In this document: piece after piece, positions 24,290-31,180 of the stretch
Layout: every line of letters begins with the position of its first letter
Position numbering within the stretch: the stretch's first letter is position 1
DNA from: Armatimonadota bacterium
Lineage (GTDB): Bacteria > Sysuimicrobiota > Sysuimicrobiia > Sysuimicrobiales > Sysuimicrobiaceae
NCBI GenBank assembly: GCA_031460175.1
Contig: JAVKGW010000005.1
Span: forward strand, 124,001-188,000
Length of the DNA: 64,000 bases
Direction of reading: 5' to 3'
The notes under the pieces: generated by a model
Told to the model about the DNA's origin: nothing
Databases searched by the model: none
The model's input: only the letters and a program-made list of their open reading frames with translations
Translations under genes and position numbers: made by a program

Positions 24290-24961
24290 TCAGACGTTGA
24301 GCTCCCGCAGCTCACCCGTGACCATGTAGATCACGCGCTCCGCGATGTTCGTCACGTGGTCCGCGGCCCGCTCCAGGTGCTGCGCCACCAGCAGGAGATC
24401 CAGGGCCCGGGAGATGGTGCGGGGGTCCTCCATCATGTAGGTGATGAGCTCCCGGAACACCTGGCTGCGGAGATCGTCCACCTGGTCGTCCTTTGTCGCC
24501 AGGGCCTCCGCCCGCTGTGGGTCCCGCTGCGCGAAGGCCTGCAAAGCCTCCTGCAGCATCTCCTGCACCAGCTGCTCCATCCGGGGGATGTCCACGAGCG
24601 GCTTTACGGGCGGCTGGTTCGCCAAGCGCCGCACCGCCTTTGCGATCCCCTCTCCGTGATCCGCGAGCCGCTCGAGGTCGATGGAGATGGCCAGGACGGA
24701 GGTGAGCACCCGGAGGTCCCCGGCCATGGGCTGCTGGGTGGCCAAAAGCTTCACCACTCGGTCCTCAATCTGGAGGTGCAGGCGGTCCACCACGTCGTCC
24801 TCCGCGATGACCGCCTCCGCGGCCTCCGCATCCTGCCGTCGCAGGGCCTCCACCGCCCGATGGATGAGGTCTCCCGCGAGGCTGCCCATGCGCAGGACGT
24901 CCTCCTCCAGGGCCTGCAGGGCCTCGTCGAATGCCTCCCGGATGTGCCGCAATGTCCCCAT
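24290..24961 (-). CDS. phoU: PhoU phosphate-signalling protein
   Basis: A 223-residue all-helical protein of two PhoU repeats, each with the E/D-x3-D metal-binding pattern (AVIAEDDVVDRLHLQIEDRV; ALATKDDQVDDLRSQVF). It negatively regulates phosphate uptake and PhoR signalling. No pst transporter or phoR/phoB is adjacent. GGGGAGGTGG precedes the ATG. Confidence 0.93.
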   Translation of the reverse strand: MGTLRHIREAFDEALQALEEDVLRMGSLAGDLIHRAVEALRRQDAEAAEAVIAEDDVVDRLHLQIEDRVVKLLATQQPMAGDLRVLTSVLAISIDLERLADHGEGIAKAVRRLANQPPVKPLVDIPRMEQLVQEMLQEALQAFAQRDPQRAEALATKDDQVDDLRSQVFRELITYMMEDPRTISRALDLLLVAQHLERAADHVTNIAERVIYMVTGELRELNV

Positions 24962-24993
24962 GCCCCACCTCCCCTGTTCGGAGGGCCCCCGCT

Positions 24994-25209
24994 TTACGTC
25001 TCCGCCGTGCCCTGTAGCCGGCAGCAGTTCGGCCCGCAGGGAGCCAGGTCTCCGTTCCCCTCCGCCCGGCCCACCGCGAACACGGAAATCACCCGCCGGA
25101 CCTGCTGCGATCCGCAGCTCGCGCAGGTCACGGTCTGCCACGAGCGCCCCAGCACGAGCTCCTCAAACCGCTCCCCACACGTCTCGCACACGTACTCGTA
25201 GATGGGCAT
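24994..25209 (-). CDS. FmdB-type zinc ribbon protein
   Basis: A 71-residue protein with MPIYEYVCETCGERFEEL and a second CASCGS pair, the FmdB regulatory zinc-ribbon signature. The C-terminus adds CGPNCC. The ATG at 25209 has GGAGG upstream; the longer frame is not needed. The role of the family is poorly known. Confidence 0.9.
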   Translation of the reverse strand: MPIYEYVCETCGERFEELVLGRSWQTVTCASCGSQQVRRVISVFAVGRAEGNGDLAPCGPNCCRLQGTAET

Positions 25210-25292
25210 CTCCGCACACCTCCGCCAGGATCTTACCACAGGGCCTTGTGGTCACCGTACCCGTCCCCCTCCCAGTAAAATGGGAGCACGGC

Positions 25293-25985
25293 ATGAGCCC
25301 GGTGCCTTTCTGGGAACGGCCTGAGGTGGTGGAGCGGTTCGCCTCCCGCCCGCCGGACGACCGCATGGTGCGTCTCCTCTCCCCCCTCCCCCGCACCACC
25401 CGGATCCTGGACCTGGGATGCGCCGCGGGCCGCAACACGGAGTGGATGGCGCGGGAGGGATTTGACGTGTACGCGTGTGATGGTTCCGAGGCCATGGTGG
25501 CCTACACCCGGAACCGGCTGCGGCCCTACCTGCCGGAAGAGGAGCTCGCCCGACGGGTGATCCGCTGCCGCATGGACGACCTCTCCGCCTTTCCCGATGC
25601 CTTCTTCGACGTGGTGGTGGCCCTGGGCATCTACCAGCAGGCGGAGCACGCGGAGGAGTGGCACCGGGCCGTGGCGGAGACCGCCCGGGTCCTCCGCTCG
25701 GGCGGCCACCTCCTCGTCCAGCATTTCGCGGTGGGATCCCAACCCTGGGCAGGACCTCTGCGGGAGGTAGAGCCCTGGGTGTTCGAGGCGGAGGCGCCAG
25801 AGGGCGAGAGGCGACGGTTCGTGCTCCTGGATGAGACCACCCTCAACGCCTGGATGGACCAACACGGGCTCTCCCCCGAAGGCCCCGCCCGACTCACCAC
25901 CCGGCCGACCGAGGAAGGAGGGTTCTGGCACAACCTCCACGCCCACTACCGGAAGCGTGACATAGGCACGTTAAGCGGATTTTAA
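25293..25985 (+). CDS. class I SAM-dependent methyltransferase
   Basis: A 230-residue methyltransferase. Motif I is RILDLGCAAGRNTEWMAREG, then VYACDGSEAMV (motif II acid), MDDLSAFPDAFFDVVVALGIYQQ (motif post-II/III) and ARVLRSGGHLLVQ. The substrate is unknown. GGGAG lies 6 bases before the ATG. The stop codon is embedded in the first half of a regulatory direct repeat (25971-25987) serving the next gene. Confidence 0.9.
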   Translation: MSPVPFWERPEVVERFASRPPDDRMVRLLSPLPRTTRILDLGCAAGRNTEWMAREGFDVYACDGSEAMVAYTRNRLRPYLPEEELARRVIRCRMDDLSAFPDAFFDVVVALGIYQQAEHAEEWHRAVAETARVLRSGGHLLVQHFAVGSQPWAGPLREVEPWVFEAEAPEGERRRFVLLDETTLNAWMDQHGLSPEGPARLTTRPTEEGGFWHNLHAHYRKRDIGTLSGF

Positions 25986-25987
25986 GG
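25971..25987 (+). promoter_or_regulatory. TTAAG-N6-TTAAG direct-repeat operator, site A
   Basis: TTAAGCGGATTTTAAGG: two TTAAG half-sites exactly 11 bp apart, overlapping the methyltransferase stop. Ten bases after it comes TACCCT, a possible -10. The flavin amine oxidase starts 87 bases downstream. One of five such elements in the window (see 31152, 33898, 42893, 42932). Confidence 0.65.
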
Positions 25988-26074
25988 GGTACCGTCCTAC
26001 CCTCAGCTCCGCAGAAGGCCATGAGGGGAGTATCCCCACGTGGTCTAACGCCCGCAAAGTTCTGGAGGAATCGG

Positions 26075-27664
26075 ATGCGGGTCGCCAAGGGTAGCCGGAC
26101 CGTCACCTTCTCCTGGATCCAGCGGTGGCTACGTCTCGCGGACCTCGCCAACCGGCCCGGGGCTCCGCCGGTGGAGGAGCTGGTGGAGCGGAGCTGGGAG
26201 GCTCCGATGAGCCGGCGGGAATTCCTGCGGGCCGCGGGCGGTGCGGCTCTGGCGGCCACGGCGGGAGGACTCCTCCAACCCCTCGAGGTGCTGGCGGGCC
26301 CGCAAGCCCCACGGGTGGTCATCGTGGGAGCCGGCATCGCGGGCTTAAGTGCGGGGTACGCCTTGCGGCAAGCCGGGATCCGACCCCAGATCTACGAGGC
26401 CAGCACCCGCACGGGCGGCCGCATCTTCTCCGTGCGGGACGCGGTGGTGCCGGGGCTCGTGACGGAGTTCGGAGGGGAGTTCATCGATTCCGGACACGAG
26501 GAGATGCACCGGTTCGTGCGCCTGTTCGGGCTGCGGTTGATCGATCTGAAAGCCGGGGAGGAGGCCCGGCTGCGGCCCACCTTCTACTTCAACGGCCGCC
26601 GGATCTCCGAGGCAGAGGTGGTGCGGGCCTTCCGACCGCTGGCCCGGCGCATCCGGCAGGACCAGGATGCGGTGGGAGATATGGTCACGTACCGGCAGCA
26701 CACCCCCCGGGCCCGGGAACTTGATCGCCTCTCCATCTCCGAGTACCTGGACCGCATCGGTGCGGCCGGGTGGGTGAAGGAGCTGCTGGAGGTGGCATAC
26801 GTGGGGGAGTACGGGCTGGAGGCGGGGGAGCAGTCTGCCCTCAACCTCGTCCTTCTCATCGGCACAGAGCCCGGTACGACCTTCGAGGTGTACGGCGAGA
26901 GCGACGAGCGCTACAGCGTGCGGGGCGGAAACCAGCAGGTCCCGAACCGGCTGGCACAGCTCCTGGAGTCTTCCCTACACCTGGAACACCGCCTCGTGGC
27001 GCTGCGGCAGCGGGGAAACGGCTACCGCCTGGTCTTCGAACGACGGGGCGCGGGCACCGTGGAGGTGGACGCGGACTTCGTGATCCTCACCGTCCCCTTC
27101 ACCATCCTCCGGGAACTGGAACTCAAGGTGGACCTGCCGCCCGTCAAGCGACGCGCCATCCGGGAACTCGGCTACGGCACCAACAGCAAGCTCATCCTGG
27201 GGTTCCGGGAGCGGGTGTGGCGGAAGGGGGGCTCTTCGGGCGAACTCTTCACGGACCTGCCGTGGCAGAGCGGGTGGGACAGCAGCCGCGGCCGGCCCGG
27301 GAAGGCGGGGACCTACACGGTCTTTCTGGGAGGACGGGCAGGCGTGGAGGTGGGCGAGGGGCTGGCGCGAGAGCAGGCGGAAAGGGTACTCCCAGGCCTC
27401 GAACGCATCTTCCCCGGCGCCCGGGCGGCCTACGCGGGGCGGGTGGCCCGGTGGCACTGGCCCTCGGACCCCTTCGTCCGCGGGAGCTACGCGTGCTGGA
27501 AGGTGGGCCAGTACACCAGCATCGCGGGGGCGGAGTTCGAGCCCGTGGGGCGACTCCTGTTCGCGGGGGAGCACACGAGCCTCGAATCCCAGGGGTATAT
27601 GAACGGGGCCGCAGAGACCGGCCGGCGGGCCGCCCAGATCGTCCGGAGGAGGGTGCGGAGGTAG
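26075..27664 (+). CDS. Tat-exported flavin monoamine oxidase family protein
   Basis: A 529-residue FAD enzyme. After a 45-residue N-terminal extension comes a twin-arginine signal (MSRREFLRAAGGAALAATAGG). The FAD motif VVIVGAGIAGLSAGYALRQAG follows, then EASTRTGGRIFSV and the C-terminal FAD-contact RLLFAGEHTSLESQGYMNGA. It oxidises an amine or amino acid outside the membrane; the substrate is unknown. The ATG at 26075 has GGAGGAA 4 bases upstream. The Tat motif is followed by a hydrophobic run, so it may stay anchored. Confidence 0.9.
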   Translation: MRVAKGSRTVTFSWIQRWLRLADLANRPGAPPVEELVERSWEAPMSRREFLRAAGGAALAATAGGLLQPLEVLAGPQAPRVVIVGAGIAGLSAGYALRQAGIRPQIYEASTRTGGRIFSVRDAVVPGLVTEFGGEFIDSGHEEMHRFVRLFGLRLIDLKAGEEARLRPTFYFNGRRISEAEVVRAFRPLARRIRQDQDAVGDMVTYRQHTPRARELDRLSISEYLDRIGAAGWVKELLEVAYVGEYGLEAGEQSALNLVLLIGTEPGTTFEVYGESDERYSVRGGNQQVPNRLAQLLESSLHLEHRLVALRQRGNGYRLVFERRGAGTVEVDADFVILTVPFTILRELELKVDLPPVKRRAIRELGYGTNSKLILGFRERVWRKGGSSGELFTDLPWQSGWDSSRGRPGKAGTYTVFLGGRAGVEVGEGLAREQAERVLPGLERIFPGARAAYAGRVARWHWPSDPFVRGSYACWKVGQYTSIAGAEFEPVGRLLFAGEHTSLESQGYMNGAAETGRRAAQIVRRRVRR

Positions 27665-27682
27665 CCCTTCTCCGCACCCTCC
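27648..27682 (+). terminator. hairpin terminator overlapping the oxidase stop
   Basis: A perfect 13-bp inverted repeat, GGAGGGTGCGGAG (27648-27660) and CTCCGCACCCTCC (27670-27682), with a 9-base loop containing the stop codon. There is no clear U-tract, so termination may be factor-assisted. Confidence 0.6.
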
Positions 27683-27773
27683 TGGTTCCGAGGGAGCGGG
27701 TGTGGTATTCTGTATTGAAATTCGGCTCCGGTAGCGGGCCAGGACCCGACCCCGGACCGAACGGGGGTAGCGT

Positions 27774-28292
27774 ATGCGGCAGGTGATGGGTCTACTGTTT
27801 CTGCTCTGCCTGGGACTGGGGACGCCGCTCCTGAGCCAGCCTGTTTCCACGGCCATCCTACCCGGGGAGGCCATTGGCCCCATCCGCATCGGGATGTCCA
27901 TGGACGATGCCGCCCAGCTGGTCCAGTCCCTGGGAGCCACCCGAGACGAGAACAACGAGGAGGGGCGTCGGGTGTGCAATACGGAGGCCAAGGTGGGGTT
28001 CTGCGTCTTCGACTACTACCAGTACGGGGAAGAGGCGGAAGCGGTGAAGACGCCGGGGCAGGTCCTGGCCATCGCTACGGACGATCCCCGCTTTAAGTTC
28101 TCCAACGGCGCGGGTGTGGGAAGCCCCATGATGGATCTGCTGCGCATGGTGGACGTGAACCCCGAGTTCGTGTTCACGGGGCCCGGAGAGGTGCTGTTCG
28201 AGTGGCCCTCCCGGGGGTTGCTCCTGGGAGTTCGGCAGGGCCAGAACGGCGCGGAGATCAGCTTCATCCTCGTGTTCCGACCCAGACGATGA
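27774..28292 (+). CDS. small secreted protein of unknown function
   Basis: A 172-residue protein with a signal peptide (hydrophobic to about residue 19, cleavage near LLSQPVS). The mature part opens with ILPGEAIGPIRIGMSMDDA, a glycine-rich motif seen at the start of many secreted proteins of unknown function in which the phrase G-x-I-x-(I/L)-G-M-S recurs. Two cysteines (VCNTEAKVGFCVF) could form a disulfide. A possible extended -10 (TGGTATTCT) lies about 65 bases upstream. It converges with the membrane-protein operon on the minus strand. Confidence 0.65.
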   Translation: MRQVMGLLFLLCLGLGTPLLSQPVSTAILPGEAIGPIRIGMSMDDAAQLVQSLGATRDENNEEGRRVCNTEAKVGFCVFDYYQYGEEAEAVKTPGQVLAIATDDPRFKFSNGAGVGSPMMDLLRMVDVNPEFVFTGPGEVLFEWPSRGLLLGVRQGQNGAEISFILVFRPRR

Positions 28293-28302
28293 TCTGCGGT
28301 AA

Positions 28303-28358
28303 CCAAACTCAAACCAACAAACCCGCCTTACTTTCTTTAAATAAAAAGGAGCAGGCGG
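28303..28358 (-). terminator. terminator of the minus-strand membrane operon
   Basis: Read on the minus strand, CCGCCT (28358-28353) pairs with AGGCGG (28328-28323) around an AT-rich loop that contains the stop codon. A T-rich tract (GTTTGTTGGTTTGAGTTT) follows. It is AT-rich compared with its surroundings. The loop is long, hence moderate confidence. Confidence 0.4.
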
Positions 28359-30208
28359 CACCACCCGAACCACACCGCAGCCGCCACAAGCCACCGCACT
28401 CGCCCGCGGGCCAGGACCGCGGTCGTGCCCGCTCCGGCTGCTCCCAGCCAGGCCAGGAACTGGGCCCAGCTCAGCATCTCCGTGGCCTGGACCTGGCCCA
28501 GTCGCCGGAGGAGGGTTTCGGTCCACGGCACGAAAGGCACCGGTAGGAAGAGGGGATCGTAGTAAAACGCCAGGGTGCCGGAAGCCAGAAGTAGCCCGGT
28601 GGCCACGCGGAGTCCAGGAGAGGCCGGATCCTCCCACCGGGCGACCCGCAGCGCAAGAGGCCAGAGCAGGACCGCCAGTGCCGGGGACCCCGTGCGGAGA
28701 GACGGGGCCAGCGCGGCTGCGGGAAGGGCCGAGAAGTACCCCGCGAAGAACAGGCGGGCGGAGGGAACTTCCACGCTCCAGCCCGCGACCAGGCGCGCGA
28801 GGAGGTGCGGCACCCCCCACAGGACCATCCCGAGGAACGGGTAAAGGGTGGTGGTCCGCACCGCGGCCTGCGGATCCGCGGCGAACCGGAAGCCCGTGGT
28901 GGCAAGCCCCAGGAGGGAGACGGCCGCGACCAATAGCGCCTTCTCCCCCCGCACGCCCTTTGCCGCCTGCTTGAACTCTTCCAGGAGCACGGGGGCCGAA
29001 GCGAGCAGCAGGGGCCACCACCCCGAGGGTGCTTCGACCTCCGAAAGCGCCGACCAGGCCTGTGCACCTCCCCAGTACACCAGGGCGAGCACCAGCCCTG
29101 AGGCGAGCCCGTCGCTGGCCGCGTCCACGGGGTCGTACCCTCGCAGCGCGCGCCAACCGGTCAGCAGGCCGACCAGCAAAAACAGAAAGCCGCACAGGGC
29201 CAGTCCTCCGGTCCAGGCGTCCTGGAGAAACCCCGAGACCGGACGCAACAGGAAAAGCGGCAGGAGGTCCAGCACCGCGGCCGGGGCAAGGGCGAGCCCG
29301 AGGGCCAGAATCCCCAACCCTGCGAGCATGAGAGCTACCACGGCGGGGACCTGTCGTCTACCGAGCACCTTCCGGACCCGGCCGACCAGACGACCGGCCA
29401 GCTCCGAGGCATCGTCCACCAGATCTGCGGCAAGCCACATCCAGAAGAGCCCCAAGAACGTGAAGAGGGCCGAATACCCCATCTGCAGGGCTTCCCCGAA
29501 CCGGGCAGGGCCGCGGGCGATTCCCCCTCCGTATGCCACCGCCATCCCGGCGAAGAGCACGGCCCGCTCCGGAAGCGGAAACCGAGGAGGCCGCCGGGAC
29601 AGGGCGAGCCCCGCCCCCGCGTACACCACCGTCCAGAGTGCCACCGAAGCCCACAGGGGCTTGACCACCCCGGGGCTCAAGCGTCCCAGCAGGAGAACCC
29701 AGGGGAAAAGCCACAAAGGGCTTGCGCGGTCCGCGCGAAGCCGCAGGACCTCCAGGAGGTACAGGGTGAAGGCCGGGACCAGCGCCACCACCCGGGGCAA
29801 GGCGAGGACGGGCGGCAGCAACAGGTACCACAGGGTGTAGAGGGCCATCCCGAACCGCAGGGCGGGATGGGCCGGACGCACTTCCGCGTTGAGCAGCGCG
29901 AAGACGAAGGCAGCGATGGCGCCGAGGAGCGCCTGAGCCGCGGCCCCCCGGAGCATCCATGCGCGCTGCGCCTCGCCCGCGAACACCACGGTGCCGAAAC
30001 CTGCAAGCCCGCACACGAGGAGGACGAACCCTCCCACGCCCCACGGGCCGAGCCGAAGCAGGGCAAAGGCACCCGATACGGCCGTCTGGAGGTCTTTCCA
30101 CTTGATCCCTAGGCCCAGGGCCTGGACCAGCTGATCCAGCCCGGCCACCGCGACCCCGAGCAACCTGCGCGCCCGGGTGGAAGCGGCCTCCCGTCGGTCC
30201 TCCTTCAT
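28337..30208 (-). CDS. large multi-pass membrane protein of unknown function
   Basis: A 623-residue protein made almost entirely of hydrophobic spans, perhaps 14-17, with short Arg-rich loops. It begins with a basic cytoplasmic region (MKEDRREAASTRARR). No transporter or enzyme motif is recognised. One acidic loop, VLLEEFKQAAKG, contains an E-E-x-x-K pattern like that of PrsW proteases, but without the other PrsW motifs, so this may be chance. The start overlaps the stop of the PrsW-like gene upstream (ATGA). It therefore belongs to the operon facing site B. Confidence 0.7.
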   Translation of the reverse strand: MKEDRREAASTRARRLLGVAVAGLDQLVQALGLGIKWKDLQTAVSGAFALLRLGPWGVGGFVLLVCGLAGFGTVVFAGEAQRAWMLRGAAAQALLGAIAAFVFALLNAEVRPAHPALRFGMALYTLWYLLLPPVLALPRVVALVPAFTLYLLEVLRLRADRASPLWLFPWVLLLGRLSPGVVKPLWASVALWTVVYAGAGLALSRRPPRFPLPERAVLFAGMAVAYGGGIARGPARFGEALQMGYSALFTFLGLFWMWLAADLVDDASELAGRLVGRVRKVLGRRQVPAVVALMLAGLGILALGLALAPAAVLDLLPLFLLRPVSGFLQDAWTGGLALCGFLFLLVGLLTGWRALRGYDPVDAASDGLASGLVLALVYWGGAQAWSALSEVEAPSGWWPLLLASAPVLLEEFKQAAKGVRGEKALLVAAVSLLGLATTGFRFAADPQAAVRTTTLYPFLGMVLWGVPHLLARLVAGWSVEVPSARLFFAGYFSALPAAALAPSLRTGSPALAVLLWPLALRVARWEDPASPGLRVATGLLLASGTLAFYYDPLFLPVPFVPWTETLLRRLGQVQATEMLSWAQFLAWLGAAGAGTTAVLARGRVRWLVAAAVWFGWCRLLLFI

Positions 30209-31113
30209 CCCGCCCTCCGGAGTCTCCGCACCCGGTCCCGCCAGGCCTCCACCTCATCCTCCCGTCCCAAGCCCCGCACCGCCCGCCACTTCGCGGACGC
30301 AAGCCGGAAGAGCGCCTGACGCAGCGGCTTCGAAAGCCCCCGGTCATCCACCAGGAGGGAGAGGAACTCCTCCTCCGTCACCACGTCCGCGACAACCTCC
30401 TCCCGCAGGAACCGAACAAGGAGCTCCCGATCCTGCCGTCGGGCCCACGCGTGCACGAGAACCAGCAGACCGATGGGTGCCCACTCCCAGAGCAGGAGCC
30501 CCGCCGCTGCCAGGGGTTGCCAGGGGCCGGAAACCAGGGAGACGCGGGCGACCTGGAGGAATGCGACGGATCCCGCCGCTCCCGCCGCCCATCCGATCAC
30601 AGCAAATCCCCACTGGAGCAGGCCTCGGAGCCCCCACTCCCGTCCAAACCCCAGCAGGGCGCCGTATAGGGCCGGGAGCATCGCCTGAGCCAGGCCGGCT
30701 CCCAGGATGTGGAGTTGCATCCCCAACTCCAGGAGCGAGCCCGGGAGGAGGGAGATGCCCAGGCCCACGAGGGCGTAACCGACTCCCACCCCAAGGCCGT
30801 AGAGAACGCCGTCCAGCCCGCTCTGGTATTGCCGCCGTAGTCCAACGTAGCAGGCCAGCACCGCCGCCGCCTTGCCCGCCTCCTCCATCACGGCCAGCCG
30901 AGCCGTAGGGGCGGAGTACCAGACGTGGACGAACCCGGGCCAGCCCTCCCACCCTCCGAAAACCCCAGCCAGTAGCCGCGCCACGACGGGCGCCAGCACC
31001 CCTCCCCCAAGCAGGGCTGCCGCCACCACGGTGCCGGGCTGCCTTCCAAAGCGTGCCGCGTGCGCGACAAACCCCAAGTAGGCCACCGTGAAGAGCACTG
31101 GAAGCAGCCTCAC
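30205..31113 (-). CDS. degenerate PrsW-family membrane protein
   Basis: A 302-residue polytopic protein related to the three PrsW proteins of this region. The EExxK motif is kept (MEEAGK, Glu77-Glu78-Lys81), and DGVLYGLGVGVGYAL corresponds to the second motif. However, its closing Glu is replaced (VG) and the histidine motif is AQAMLPALYG, with no His. It is probably not a working protease. The C-terminal cytoplasmic tail (SAKWRAVRGLG...WRDRVRRLR) is clearly shared with its paralogs. GTG start at 31113 with AAGGGG upstream. Divergent from the SARP-type regulator, with site B between them. Confidence 0.72.
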   Translation of the reverse strand: MRLLPVLFTVAYLGFVAHAARFGRQPGTVVAAALLGGGVLAPVVARLLAGVFGGWEGWPGFVHVWYSAPTARLAVMEEAGKAAAVLACYVGLRRQYQSGLDGVLYGLGVGVGYALVGLGISLLPGSLLELGMQLHILGAGLAQAMLPALYGALLGFGREWGLRGLLQWGFAVIGWAAGAAGSVAFLQVARVSLVSGPWQPLAAAGLLLWEWAPIGLLVLVHAWARRQDRELLVRFLREEVVADVVTEEEFLSLLVDDRGLSKPLRQALFRLASAKWRAVRGLGREDEVEAWRDRVRRLRRAG

Positions 31114-31151
31114 CTTCCACCCCTTGCCCGGCCCATTCTCCTTGCAAGCCG

Positions 31152-31168
31152 CCTTAAAATTCGGTTAA
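31152..31168 (-). promoter_or_regulatory. TTAAG-N6-TTAAG direct-repeat operator, site B
   Basis: Read on the minus strand: TTAACCGAATTTTAAGG, two half-sites 11 bp apart, best matching site A. It lies 38 bases before the PrsW-like gene and 12 bases before the SARP-type regulator, so it could control both, including autoregulation. Confidence 0.6.
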
Positions 31169-31180
31169 AGGCGGTGTGAG

